NCBI RefSeq assembly: GCF_029167205.1
Contig: NZ_JARFPL010000010.1
Span: 11,812-75,811 of the forward strand
Direction of reading: 5' to 3'
From: Methanocrinis alkalitolerans
GTDB lineage: Archaea > Halobacteriota > Methanosarcinia > Methanotrichales > Methanotrichaceae
Length of the DNA: 64,000 nucleotides
Part shown: positions 1 to 7,733 of the stretch, piece after piece
Layout: the number at the start of each line of letters is the position of its first letter
Numbering within the stretch: the first letter of the stretch is position 1
Notes under the pieces: model-generated
Told to the model about the DNA's origin: nothing
What the model saw: the letters and a program-made list of their open reading frames with translations, nothing else
Databases searched by the model: none
Position numbers and translations under genes: made by a program

Positions 1-1
1 C

Positions 2-106
2 GAGGACTGGGTTATAGGCGTCGCCCGCTTCAGGGTGCCCGTCGTCGGATACGTGAGGCTCCTTCCGAACATCATAGGAAACGAGATAAGAGAGCTATTG
101 AGCTAG
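2..106 (+). CDS. 3' end of an unidentified gene (partial)
   Basis: An open frame enters from the left edge and ends at a TAG at 104-106, giving the last 34 residues of a protein that ends in NEIRELLS. The codons look like the GC-rich coding style of the neighbouring genes. It converges on the fibrillarin gene. Too little is visible to assign a family, so this is only a likely C-terminus. Confidence 0.4.
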   Translation, partial: EDWVIGVARFRVPVVGYVRLLPNIIGNEIRELLS

Positions 107-145
107 AATCCGAACCGCCATCGCCGGACGGGCCCACCGCAGGAC

Positions 146-862
146 CTAGGCCCGCCTCCTCGCCACCACAGCCCAGTGGTCCTGGTGGTAGGGTCGAAGG
201 TCGGTGGTGGAGATAACCTCGACCCCCGCAATCCGCCCGACCTCCTCCCTCGCCACCTCTTTTGGGTCCCTCGTCACGTCGATGGACCTCGCCTTGATCA
301 TCAGGACGAGGGCTCCTCCGGGCTTAAGATAACGGGCGACATTCCGATTTGCGATCTCCGCCTGGTTCCTCTGGGCCACGTCCTGATAGACGAGGTCCGC
401 GGGCTCCAGAAATGGCCCGTACCTCTCGGGGGAGGAGGCGTCTTCGAGGAGGGGTACTATGTTGTCGCGGGCCGCGCAGAGGACCAGAAGGTCGCGCATC
501 GACCTCGGCGAGAACTCCACAGCGTAGACGAGGCCGGTGGGGACGAGATCGCTGACGTGGCTTGCCGTCGTCCCGGTGGCGGCGCCGAGGTAGAGGACCT
601 TCGAGTCGGGGGATAGGTTTAGATCATCGATGAGCGCCTCAAGGCAGCCGGCGAGACGGCCCTTCAATATGAGAGCTGCGAGCTTGCTCCTGTAAGGGTC
701 CCAGATGCGAAGGCCGTCGACGATCCTCTCGCCGTAAACGGGAACGGGAACTTTGGGGCGGGTCGCCACCCTCGTCTCGCCAAAATGGTCCAAGAAGTAA
801 ATTCCGATGGAAGGCTCCGAGACCTGCAAACTCAAAGCCGCCCCTTTTTCGGTCCAGCTCAC
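146..862 (-). CDS. flpA: Fibrillarin-like rRNA/tRNA 2'-O-methyltransferase
   Basis: Catalytic subunit of the archaeal C/D-box sRNP, which transfers a methyl group from SAM to ribose 2'-OH at sites chosen by guide RNAs. At 238 residues it has the normal family length. Visible motifs are the SAM loop YLGAATGTT (91-99), VYAVEFSPRSMRDL (about 112-125), DLVYQDVAQ with the catalytic Asp near 161, and MIKARSIDVT with Lys near 190. The GTG start is supported by GGGAGGTC a few bases upstream. Its usual partners Nop5 and L7Ae are not visible; the gene upstream is nikR, 43 bp away. Family assignment is secure. Confidence 0.95.
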   Translation of the reverse strand: MSWTEKGAALSLQVSEPSIGIYFLDHFGETRVATRPKVPVPVYGERIVDGLRIWDPYRSKLAALILKGRLAGCLEALIDDLNLSPDSKVLYLGAATGTTASHVSDLVPTGLVYAVEFSPRSMRDLLVLCAARDNIVPLLEDASSPERYGPFLEPADLVYQDVAQRNQAEIANRNVARYLKPGGALVLMIKARSIDVTRDPKEVAREEVGRIAGVEVISTTDLRPYHQDHWAVVARRRA

Positions 863-905
863 CTGCGACCTCCCACCATCAGCCTTTTGATCTTCTGCTC
901 CTCGT

Positions 906-1328
906 TCAGAGCTCGTGGCCCAGGGAGGTGGTCGTCAGCTTGACGTGCTTGACCCCTTTGAGGGCCATCATCTTCTCCGCCGCCTTCCTGACCTCCTGCC
1001 CCTCGCCCCTGAGGGTGACGATCTCGAGGCAGTTCTCGTGGTCCAGGTGGACGTGGAGGGTAGACTGGATGATATCAGTGAACTCATGCTGGATGTTGGT
1101 GAGGGCGTCCACAAGCCCCCTCTGGTGATGAGAGTAGACCATGGTGATCACCCCGACCCGGTCCCCTTTGACGTCGCTCATCCACTCGTAGTGGACGATG
1201 TAGTTTCTGATGGCGTCCCTGATCCCCTCAGACCGGGATGAGTAGCCCCTCTGCTCGATTATACCGTCGAACCTGGTCAAGAGCGATTCCGGAAGAGAGA
1301 CCCCAATCCTCATCAGTTCCTGTTCCAT
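906..1328 (-). CDS. nikR: NikR-family nickel-responsive transcriptional regulator
   Basis: A 140-residue regulator with an N-terminal ribbon-helix-helix DNA-binding domain (about 5-45, MRIGVSLPESLL then a helix with RSEGIRDAIRNYI). The C-terminal half is an ACT-like metal-sensing domain. The four nickel ligands of E. coli NikR (H76, H87, H89, C95) map with exact spacing to H81, H92, H94 and C100. Nickel control makes sense in a methanogen, whose methyl-CoM reductase F430, hydrogenases and CODH/ACS all need nickel. AGAGGTT lies about 7 nt before the ATG. No nickel transporter is in the window, so the regulon is unknown. Confidence 0.93.
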   Translation of the reverse strand: MEQELMRIGVSLPESLLTRFDGIIEQRGYSSRSEGIRDAIRNYIVHYEWMSDVKGDRVGVITMVYSHHQRGLVDALTNIQHEFTDIIQSTLHVHLDHENCLEIVTLRGEGQEVRKAAEKMMALKGVKHVKLTTTSLGHEL

Positions 1329-1356
1329 AAATATAACCTCTGACCTAGATTAGAGT

Positions 1357-1373
1357 CATATATAGTAATAAAT
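1357..1373 (-). promoter_or_regulatory. Candidate TATA promoter for nikR
   Basis: On the minus strand an AT-rich block (TTTATTACTATATATG) sits about 30-45 nt upstream of the nikR ATG in otherwise GC-rich DNA. This fits an archaeal TATA element giving a very short leader. No clear NikR palindrome was recognised nearby. Confidence 0.35.
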
Positions 1374-1448
1374 CTATTGGCACAGATTCTGAATAAATAG
1401 GACGAAGTGGGAGATCAAGGGAAGAGGAGAGATCAGAGGAAAGCCAGA

Positions 1449-1502
1449 GATCAAAGGTGGGGCGAGGATCAAAGGTGGGGTGAGGATCAAAGGTGAGGTG
1501 AG
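1449..1502 (+). repeat. Three tandem 18-bp repeats
   Basis: Three adjacent copies of GATCAAAGGTGGGG(C/T)GAG begin at 1449, 1467 and 1485. The third copy differs by a single G-to-A change. They lie in the spacer between the divergently transcribed nikR and the 1555 gene and continue a looser purine-rich stretch that starts near 1405. The function is unknown; they could be operator copies or simple slippage products. Confidence 0.8.
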
Positions 1503-1554
1503 GAGGTCTGCGGCATAAAAGCTTTAGACCAGCTGAGAAGAAGGGCCTTCAGAG

Positions 1555-2118
1555 ATGGCAGATATAGCGATAATCGGCGAGAAGACCTTCCTCTTCGATA
1601 AGCTCCTGGCGGAGACGGGAAGGGAGCACCAGTTCGTCAAGCCCGAGATCCTGGGAAGCCCCTTCCTCCCCCGGTTCAGGATGGTGATGATACCGACGGG
1701 CTTCGCCAACCCCCAGTACTCCAGGGCCCTCCCCGCCCTCCGGGCCGCCAAGTCCAGGATCGCGGAGTTCCTGGAGAGAGGGGGGGTCGTCACCGTCTTC
1801 GGCCCCCTGGTCCCCGAGCATGACTACGAATGGCTCCCCCTCCCCCTCAAATACGTCGGCGATTACCGGAGCGCCGATCTCGTCCCGGCATCTGACCACC
1901 CCTGCACCGCCCTCGTCGACGCGAAGGCCGCGGAATGCGACGGCTACCTCGTCCCAGGAGAGGGGTTCTCGACCGCCCTCACCGACGAGCGGGGAAGGGC
2001 CGTCCTCGTCGTCGGGAAGTTCGGCCAGGGCAAGATCGTCGCCACCACCATCCACGAGTTCCCCTCGACGGAGTTCCTCTGCTGGGCCGCCGACGAGGGA
2101 GAGCCGGCTAAGATCTGA
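1555..2118 (+). CDS. Conserved protein with GATase/ThuA-like look
   Basis: A 187-residue soluble protein I cannot name. It begins MADIAIIGEKTF, then has a hydrophobic strand MVMIPTGFANP (about 43-53) and IAEFLERGGVVTVFGPLVPEHD (about 68-89). This is a nucleophile-elbow-like order reminiscent of glutamine amidotransferase or ThuA-like folds, where a flag of Gly residues follows a helix. A later segment, GKFGQGKIVATTIHEFPS (about 153-170), resembles the closing strand of that fold. No certain Cys-His-Glu triad is seen. A TATA-like CATAAAAGC lies about 40 nt upstream. The next gene follows within 40 bp on the same strand. Confidence 0.65.
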   Translation: MADIAIIGEKTFLFDKLLAETGREHQFVKPEILGSPFLPRFRMVMIPTGFANPQYSRALPALRAAKSRIAEFLERGGVVTVFGPLVPEHDYEWLPLPLKYVGDYRSADLVPASDHPCTALVDAKAAECDGYLVPGEGFSTALTDERGRAVLVVGKFGQGKIVATTIHEFPSTEFLCWAADEGEPAKI

Positions 2119-2156
2119 AGAGATGATAGATCTGAAGATGAGAGAGGGACGATGAT

Positions 2157-2537
2157 ATGGAGCTGGAAGAGGAAGGCAGAGGAGAGCGAAGGGATGAGCT
2201 GGCCGGAGAGGAGCCGGCAGGAGATGAGGCCGCCGAAGAAGATCTCTACGAGGTCGACGAGGACGAGATCTCCCGGGAGATGGAGGCCCTGGGGGCGCGA
2301 AAGAGGAGCCATCGGCGCCAGGAGATCGAGGCCGCCCTGAAGGCCGCCCGAGAGAGGGGCGACGCAGGAGAGGGCGCCCTCATCCTCCTCAATCTCGACG
2401 GCGGCGAGTGCCTATCATTCGACGGCTACCCCGAGGCCCTCGAATACATGGGACGGCATAAGGGGAGGTGGTATCTGGCGCCGAGGGGGATCGACCGGAG
2501 GATCACCGGCAGCCACCGGGACGCCCCCGAGGGGTGA
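2157..2537 (+). CDS. Small acidic hypothetical protein
   Basis: A 126-residue protein with a strongly acidic N-terminal half (residues 1-40, mostly Glu and Asp), then a basic helix (about 45-66, ARKRSHRRQEIEAALKAARE). The C-terminal part is more ordered (about 73-115) with LILLNLDGGECLSFDGYPEALEY. No known family is recognised. It starts at an ATG 38 bp after the preceding gene and probably shares its transcript. The low-complexity N-terminus makes the exact start uncertain. Confidence 0.6.
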   Translation: MELEEEGRGERRDELAGEEPAGDEAAEEDLYEVDEDEISREMEALGARKRSHRRQEIEAALKAARERGDAGEGALILLNLDGGECLSFDGYPEALEYMGRHKGRWYLAPRGIDRRITGSHRDAPEG

Positions 2538-2592
2538 GCTGGCGTCAGCCCAAAGCACAACAATTTTCTTTCATGGAAGAGAAGATAACGCC

Positions 2593-3360
2593 ATGAGATC
2601 CTTCGTCCTCTCCCCAGCAGCAGGAAAACGACTTATCGGCAGAGCGATGGCGAGCCACCCCGCCATCGAAGCCGCCCTCGAATCGAGAACCATCGTCATC
2701 ATCGCCGGGACGACCAACGGATACGTCGCAGAAGAGATCCTCGCGAAGATCGGACAATTCAACGGGTTCTCGCGAGATAGGTTCTTCCGGGGGATAACCC
2801 TCCCGCCATGGCTCCCCACCGACGAAGACGGGATGCTCCACGACATGTCCGGCTTTCCCGGAGACGTGGTCATCGTCAGCGGCCGCTGGCAGAAAGGGAA
2901 GACGATCCTCAACGTGGTGAACAAGCTCAAGGAAGGGGACGTCATAGTCAAGGGCGCCAACTCCCTGGACCTCTGGGCGAAGCGGGCCGCCGTCCTCATC
3001 GGCCATCCGAGAGGAGGGACCATCGGCCTCGCCCTCCAGGCGGTGGTGGGCCGCCGGGTCAGGCTGATCCTCCCCGTGGGGCTCGAGAAGCGGGTCTATT
3101 GCGACCTCGACGACCTGGCGGCGAGGCTGAACGCCCCCGGAGCCCAGGGGCCGCGGCTCCTTCCGGTATCCGGCGAGGTCTTCTCTGAGATCGAGGCGAT
3201 CGAGCTCCTCACAGGGGCGAAGGCGGAGCTCGTGGCCGCCGGCGGCGTCTCCGGCGCTGAAGGGGCCGTCTGGCTCGCCGTCGATGGAGGCGTCGAGGAG
3301 ATGGCGGCAGCTGAGGAGCTCCTGGCGGCCGTCGCGGCGGAGCCGGGGTTTGAGCTCTGA
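2593..3360 (+). CDS. Conserved archaeal protein of unknown function
   Basis: A 255-residue soluble protein not recognised by name. Its N-terminus has alternating strand and helix segments: SRTIVIIAGTTNGYVAEEIL (about 31-50), DVVIVSGRWQKGKTIL (about 91-106), EGDVIVKGANSLDLW (about 114-128) and AAVLIGHPRGGTIGLA (about 132-147). These suggest a Rossmann-like alpha/beta fold with Gly-rich loops. The C-terminus is Ala/Glu-rich. Codon use matches the neighbours and the frame is clean. It is followed 31 bp later by the GNAT gene. The ligand and reaction are unknown. Confidence 0.65.
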   Translation: MRSFVLSPAAGKRLIGRAMASHPAIEAALESRTIVIIAGTTNGYVAEEILAKIGQFNGFSRDRFFRGITLPPWLPTDEDGMLHDMSGFPGDVVIVSGRWQKGKTILNVVNKLKEGDVIVKGANSLDLWAKRAAVLIGHPRGGTIGLALQAVVGRRVRLILPVGLEKRVYCDLDDLAARLNAPGAQGPRLLPVSGEVFSEIEAIELLTGAKAELVAAGGVSGAEGAVWLAVDGGVEEMAAAEELLAAVAAEPGFEL

Positions 3361-3391
3361 GCTTTCGAATTTTGACCCCCCAGGTGAATAG

Positions 3392-3913
3392 ATGATCATC
3401 ATCCGAGAAGAGCACCCCGAGGACGTCGAGGCGATCCGGCGGGTCAACGACGCCGCCTTCCGCCAGCCGGCCGAGGCCGAGGTCGTCGACCGGCTCCGAG
3501 AGAACTGCCCAGACCTCCTATCCCTGGTGGCGGTGCACAGGGACGAAGTGTTGGGCCACATCCTCTTCAGCCCCGCCTCCATCGGAGGAGAGGGGGCGAC
3601 CCCCGCGGTCATGGGGATGGGGCTTGCGCCGATGGCCGTCCTCCCGGGATGGCAGGGGCAGGGGATCGGCTCCCTCCTCATCCACAACGGGATAAAGATG
3701 CTGAGGGAGAGGGGATGCCCCTTCATCATCGTCCTCGGCTACCCGGAGTACTACCCCCGGTTCGGCTTCGAGAGGGCCTCCCGCTACGACATCCACAGCC
3801 AGTGGCCGGAGGTCCCCGACGAGGCCTTCATGATCCTCATCCTGAACAAGACGGCGATGGTGGGGGCATCAGGGATCGCAAGCTATCGAAAGGAGTTCGA
3901 CGAGGCCGTGTAA
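3392..3913 (+). CDS. GNAT-family N-acetyltransferase (YhbS-like)
   Basis: A 173-residue acetyltransferase predicted to move an acetyl group from acetyl-CoA to an amine. The diagnostic part is GLAPMAVLPGWQGQGIGS (about 73-90), where the Q/R-x-x-G-x-G/A loop binds the CoA pyrophosphate. It is followed by IIVLGYPEYYPRFGFE (about 112-127), a signature of the YhbS subgroup. The substrate cannot be read from the sequence. It is the last gene of the plus-strand run and converges on the ATP synthase operon. Confidence 0.88.
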   Translation: MIIIREEHPEDVEAIRRVNDAAFRQPAEAEVVDRLRENCPDLLSLVAVHRDEVLGHILFSPASIGGEGATPAVMGMGLAPMAVLPGWQGQGIGSLLIHNGIKMLRERGCPFIIVLGYPEYYPRFGFERASRYDIHSQWPEVPDEAFMILILNKTAMVGASGIASYRKEFDEAV

Positions 3914-4014
3914 AAGTATGAAGAGGCGCTGAACCGGATGGGCTGTTGCCCTCAGATCAGCGCCGAATTTGGGTAGAGGTTGATAAGGATCGAGCGGATA
4001 ATACAACTGCAATT

Positions 4015-4182
4015 TCATCCCATGTTCTTCTTCCTGAGATACAACGCACCCCATATCAGGCCTATGACGACAGTAGCTGTGAACGCCAAAGCACTTAATA
4101 ATATATGATCTTGAATATATAAAATATAACTGATTATTAAGCCAGCTATGCCAAATAGAATCATATTTTCATCGCGATTCAT
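4015..4182 (-). CDS. Small two-helix membrane protein (55 aa)
   Basis: A short frame encoding 55 residues: MNRDENMILFGIAGLII at the N-terminus, then two hydrophobic helices (about 8-22 and 29-48) and a positively charged tail LRKKNMG. An ATG start and a TGA stop bracket it cleanly. It is the last gene of the long minus-strand ATP synthase transcript, 59 bp after the preceding gene. The region is more AT-rich than its neighbours, so this could be a young or fast-evolving gene. Function is unknown; the membrane character and operon position suggest a role linked to the ATP synthase, which is inference. Confidence 0.55.
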   Translation of the reverse strand: MNRDENMILFGIAGLIISYILYIQDHILLSALAFTATVVIGLIWGALYLRKKNMG

Positions 4183-4241
4183 CTTTATCCGACCTCAAAA
4201 GTCTCGAGAACTCTTTACCGTGCGGGGATATACTCCCCAAA

Positions 4242-4634
4242 TTACCGCTTCTGGACATCCTCTCTGGTCCTGCGCCGTGACTTCAGAGAGAGATCACGTC
4301 CCGACGCCATTGAGAGCCTCCTCCACTCGACAATGTGATGGACCCGTTCTATAATCCCATCAAGATGCTCTGCTTCAATCTCGGGGGAGAGATCGCCGGA
4401 ATCGAGCTCTTTCAGGAACTCGGCGAGCTTCATTCTGATGAGATGCGCCTCGGCATCGTCCCTGTATCTCGAAGAGATCTCGTCCAGCTTTTTCATGGAG
4501 CTGTTCAGAGACTCTCGATAACGGTCATACGCCCCCGGATCCGGCCTCTCGATCTCGGCCTCCGTGATCGCTTCTTTTGCCACCGTTAAAAGCGCCTCAA
4601 CATCCTGGAATATGTATCCACTCGCCTCGACCAT
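4242..4634 (-). CDS. Hypothetical helical protein downstream of ATP synthase genes
   Basis: A 130-residue, highly charged, mostly helical protein. Residues 10-95 look like an amphipathic coiled coil (VEALLTVAKEAITEAEIE, then KKLDEISSRYRDDAEAHLI). The tail is Arg/Lys-rich (SLKSRRRTREDVQKR). A longer frame exists upstream, but the ATG used here has GAGGGAGAT just before it, and the extra upstream part overlaps the next small membrane gene. It is co-directional with the ATP synthase operon, 20 bp after that gene. No family recognised. Confidence 0.6.
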   Translation of the reverse strand: MVEASGYIFQDVEALLTVAKEAITEAEIERPDPGAYDRYRESLNSSMKKLDEISSRYRDDAEAHLIRMKLAEFLKELDSGDLSPEIEAEHLDGIIERVHHIVEWRRLSMASGRDLSLKSRRRTREDVQKR

Positions 4635-4654
4635 CGTATCTCCCTCGCCGACGC

Positions 4655-4816
4655 CTAAATCAATCCGATGTAGCGGATCGCAAGATAGACCATGTAGGCG
4701 CCCCCGATGAAGAGCGAGATTGTAGCACAGATGGAGGCGATCCATATGATGAAGTAGATCTTGACCCGAACATCCTTCTTATTCAACATCCGTTCCAGAT
4801 AATAATCATCATGCAC
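4655..4816 (-). CDS. Small single-pass membrane protein (53 aa), possible AhaG equivalent
   Basis: A 53-residue protein from a GTG start with a strong AGGAGGGG about 8 nt upstream. After a charged N-terminus (ERMLNKKDVRVK) comes one long hydrophobic stretch (about 20-51, YFIIWIASICATISLFIGGA). It follows UPF0216 by 16 bp in the ATP synthase transcript. In Methanosarcina the aha operon ends with a small gene, ahaG, and this protein may fill that slot. That equivalence is a guess from position; I have no sequence-based proof. Confidence 0.6.
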   Translation of the reverse strand: MHDDYYLERMLNKKDVRVKIYFIIWIASICATISLFIGGAYMVYLAIRYIGLI

Positions 4817-4832
4817 AAACCACCCCTCCTTT

Positions 4833-5252
4833 TCATGACGTGGAAATGAGGAACGCGTACTGGCTGGCCGATGGGAGCTCTCTTCTCAGCCTCCTTATGT
4901 CGGGCCTAAATATCACCATCTCATCAGTGGTCTTCCGCTCCTCGCCGAGGATCGCCTGCACGACGTCGCAGTATACCCGCCCCCTTATCCTGGCGGCAGA
5001 ACGGCCGTAATCAGGAGCCATTTCGATCAGGATGGGAAGCTTCAGCCTTTCGGCCTCCTTTCCCCACTTCGACCCCACGATCCCATTGATCGCCTCGATC
5101 TCCTCCCTCCTGATCCTATGGGCGGATCCATCCCGACAGACTACTCGGGGTTTCTCCTCCCTCAATAGCTCTCCGAGGGTCTTTCGCTCCGCCGGAAGAT
5201 GATCGTTCAGCGATCTAACCAGCTTAGCTAAGACCCTCGATTCCGGGTCCAT
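4833..5252 (-). CDS. UPF0216 (DUF61) family protein
   Basis: A 139-residue archaeal protein whose central motifs match UPF0216: LNDHLPAERKTLGELL (about 15-30), RDGSAHRIRREEIEAI (about 39-54), LKLPILIEMAPDYG (about 70-83) and ARIRGRVYCDVVQAILG (about 86-102). The family is widespread in methanogens and has no known function. Its ATG is almost contiguous with the stop of the DUF22-like gene, so the two are probably translationally coupled within the ATP synthase operon. Confidence 0.85.
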   Translation of the reverse strand: MDPESRVLAKLVRSLNDHLPAERKTLGELLREEKPRVVCRDGSAHRIRREEIEAINGIVGSKWGKEAERLKLPILIEMAPDYGRSAARIRGRVYCDVVQAILGEERKTTDEMVIFRPDIRRLRRELPSASQYAFLISTS

Positions 5253-5253
5253 T

Positions 5254-5640
5254 TCACCTCCTTATTTGCGGGATTATGGGGATGAGCATCATGACGCCTA
5301 TGAGCTCCTCTCTTTTTACCGATCCGTCCACCCCTGCCACAAATAGCGCGTGATCCGCCGAACGATCCAATTCGACCGGCATCGCTATCACCTCGCCGAT
5401 GCTTATCACCTGACCGATCCCGTGCCGACCGTAAGGGCTTATAAGCAGGATGGTGTTTCGAGGGATCACCACTTTCTTTATCTTCACCGGCTTTGCGTCC
5501 CCTGAACTGAAGTCTTTATCCTCCTCAGCGATCAGATAATCGATATGGCAAATCCCTTTGAGAGCGAAGTCAAAAGGCTCCCTCGCCTTTTCGTCGATCT
5601 CTTCTATTATTTTCTTTACCCTGTGAGTTATGACAGGCAT
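5254..5640 (-). CDS. DUF22-like protein in the ATP synthase operon
   Basis: A 128-residue soluble protein rich in beta strands. The central part (about 60-100), with KKVVIPRNTILLISPYGRHG then IGQVISIGEVIAMPVE, resembles the archaeal DUF22 family; I hold this assignment tentatively. It sits 9 bp after atpD and 1 bp before UPF0216, so it is certainly in the same transcript. No catalytic motif is visible. The conserved PYGRHG-like turn and tight operon linkage hint at an accessory or regulatory role, which is inference. Confidence 0.65.
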   Translation of the reverse strand: MPVITHRVKKIIEEIDEKAREPFDFALKGICHIDYLIAEEDKDFSSGDAKPVKIKKVVIPRNTILLISPYGRHGIGQVISIGEVIAMPVELDRSADHALFVAGVDGSVKREELIGVMMLIPIIPQIRR

Positions 5641-5649
5641 ATTCTCACC

Positions 5650-6309
5650 TCAGGCTGCCTCGGCTCCCTCCTCCCCAGCCTCGATCGCGGCTTTTATCTT
5701 CTTGAGACGGGTGAAGTTCTCCCTCTCCATCTCGGCAAGCCGCATTCTAATGTGAATCGCCGTAGCTTTGAGGCGGGGTATAACGATGTACTCCAGAGCG
5801 TTCACCCTCCGTTTCGTCTTGATCACCTCACCTGCCAGGCTCTCCACGCTCTTCTGCACCTCGGCCAGCTTTATCACTTCACCGATGGCCTCCTCGAAGC
5901 TTCTGGCTGCGTCGTCCAACTTTGAGGAGGTATCTGCAAAGCCGTACCCCCTATCGATCATGTCTCTTTTATAATCCTCGATGACGATCATCGGAACTTT
6001 TACACCCATGATGTTCATCGTGTCCACGTCAATTTCGATCTCTTGACCTGTGACCTGAGAGATTTGCCATACAGCATCTGAGCCCATCACCGCCTGGGCC
6101 ATTAACAGATCCTTGAAACCCTCCTCAAGCTTCTTATTTGTTCTGTCACGCGACTCTTGTACCCTTTGAACTACATCCAAAAACTCGGAGACCAGAGCAT
6201 CGCGTTTCTCTTTCAAGAGTTTATGCCCCTTCTCGGCGAGCTTTATTCTTCGCCCCAGCTTCAAGAGTTCCATTCTGGTAGGGCTTATCCCCTCGATGAT
6301 ATCTGCCAT
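5650..6309 (-). CDS. atpD: A-type ATP synthase subunit D (central stalk)
   Basis: A 219-residue subunit forming the coiled-coil rotor axle inside the A3B3 head, equivalent to bacterial gamma and V-type D. The N-terminus ISPTRMELLKLGRRIKLAEK (9-28) is the family signature, followed by GHKLLKEKRDALV. The C-terminal helix includes KTKRRVNALEYIVIPRL (about 164-180), also diagnostic. It is 24 bp downstream of atpB in the operon. An Ala/Glu tail ends the protein. Confidence 0.96.
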   Translation of the reverse strand: MADIIEGISPTRMELLKLGRRIKLAEKGHKLLKEKRDALVSEFLDVVQRVQESRDRTNKKLEEGFKDLLMAQAVMGSDAVWQISQVTGQEIEIDVDTMNIMGVKVPMIVIEDYKRDMIDRGYGFADTSSKLDDAARSFEEAIGEVIKLAEVQKSVESLAGEVIKTKRRVNALEYIVIPRLKATAIHIRMRLAEMERENFTRLKKIKAAIEAGEEGAEAA

Positions 6310-6333
6310 CTAATTGAACCCCCTTTCAGAAAG

Positions 6334-7728
6334 CTAGGCGGTTTTGTACTTTGGGTGATACGTCTTGATGTACTTCTCGTCGATCCTCTTGAGCTCACCC
6401 TCGGGCAGATCTGTCAACAGCTCCCACCCAAGATCGAGGGTCTGCTCGATGGTCCTGTCCTCGTCCCTTCCCTGGGTCACATACTCTTTCTCGAAGCGAT
6501 CTGCGAACTTGAGATAAAGCCGGTCTCTCGTTGAGAGAGCCTCCTCCCCAACCACCGCCACAAGATCTCTCATATCACGCCCCTCGGCATACCCGGCATA
6601 AAGCTGGTTCGATACGCCGGAGTGGTCCTCCCGTGTTCTCTTCGGACCGATCCCCTCGTTCATCAACCTTGAGAGGCTCGGCAGAATGTCCACAGGAGGA
6701 TAGATCCCCCTTCGGTGCATCTCTCGACTCAGCACGAACTGGCCTTCTGTGATATAGCCGGTCAGATCGGGTATCGGATGGGTGATGTCGTCGTCAGGCA
6801 TGCTTAGTATCGGAACCTGAGTTATCGAACCTTTGGCACCTCTGACTCTACCAGCGCGCTCGTAAAGGGTCGCGAGGTCGGTGTACATGTAACCAGGATA
6901 TCCCCTCCTCCCGGGAACCTCTTCTCTTGCGGCGGATATCTCTCGGAGAGCCTCACAGTAGTTCGTCATATCCGTCAGCACCACCAGGATATGCATATCG
7001 CAGGTATAGGCGAGGTACTCGGCTGCGGTGAGAGCCATCCTTGGGGTTATGATCCTCTCTATGGCAGGGTCATCTGCGAGGTTGATGAAGGCGACTATTC
7101 TCTCGAGAGCACCGGTTCTCTCGAAATCCCTCATGAAGAAGCTCGCCTCTTCGTGGGTGATACCCATGGCTGCAAAGACCACCGAGAAAGGCTCCTCAGT
7201 GCCGCGAACCTTGGCCTGTCGCGCTATCTGTGCCGCCAGATCATTGTGCGGCAATCCTGCGCCAGACATGATGGGAAGCTTCTGGCCGCGTACAAGCGTA
7301 TTATTCCCATCGATCGTCGAGATCCCCGTCTGGATGAACTCGTTTGGAAAGGCTCTGGCTGTGGGATTTATGGAAGCGCCCGCTGTGTCTAGGTACTCCT
7401 CGGCGATGATATCGGGACCCCCATCTATGGGCCTGCCGAGGCCGTCGAAGATTCTGCCCATCATGTCCAGCGACACCGGCATCCTCATAATGTCCCCGGT
7501 GAACCTCACCTTTGTCGAGAGCGTATCGATACCGCTGGTCCCCTCGAAGACCTGAACCACAGCGACGCCCTTTCGAGATTCCAGCACCTGACCCCGCTTT
7601 GTGCTGCCATCGGGTAAGACCACATCTACTATCTCACCATACGCTACGCCCTCAACGCCTTCTACCACCATGAGGGGACCTGCCACCTCTCTTACGGTTG
7701 TATATTCACGAGTTGTGGTTTTTGTCAT
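6334..7728 (-). CDS. atpB: A-type ATP synthase subunit B (non-catalytic head)
   Basis: A 464-residue regulatory nucleotide-binding subunit that alternates with A in the hexameric head. Signature segments are GRIFDGLGRPIDGGP (about 92-106), QKLPIMSGAGLPHNDLAAQI (about 149-168, a degenerate P-loop typical of B subunits) and ITQVPILSMPDDDITHPIPD (about 299-318). Length is normal. The start ATG lies 5 bp after the end of atpA, so translation is probably coupled. Confidence 0.97.
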   Translation of the reverse strand: MTKTTTREYTTVREVAGPLMVVEGVEGVAYGEIVDVVLPDGSTKRGQVLESRKGVAVVQVFEGTSGIDTLSTKVRFTGDIMRMPVSLDMMGRIFDGLGRPIDGGPDIIAEEYLDTAGASINPTARAFPNEFIQTGISTIDGNNTLVRGQKLPIMSGAGLPHNDLAAQIARQAKVRGTEEPFSVVFAAMGITHEEASFFMRDFERTGALERIVAFINLADDPAIERIITPRMALTAAEYLAYTCDMHILVVLTDMTNYCEALREISAAREEVPGRRGYPGYMYTDLATLYERAGRVRGAKGSITQVPILSMPDDDITHPIPDLTGYITEGQFVLSREMHRRGIYPPVDILPSLSRLMNEGIGPKRTREDHSGVSNQLYAGYAEGRDMRDLVAVVGEEALSTRDRLYLKFADRFEKEYVTQGRDEDRTIEQTLDLGWELLTDLPEGELKRIDEKYIKTYHPKYKTA

Positions 7729-7733
7729 CTGAT

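Noticed and set aside
863..905. Short Nop5-like C-terminal fragment between flpA and nikR
   Set aside because: A 16-codon open stretch (LNEEQKIKRLMVGGRR) runs into the flpA start, but it is too short to support and has no start of its own.
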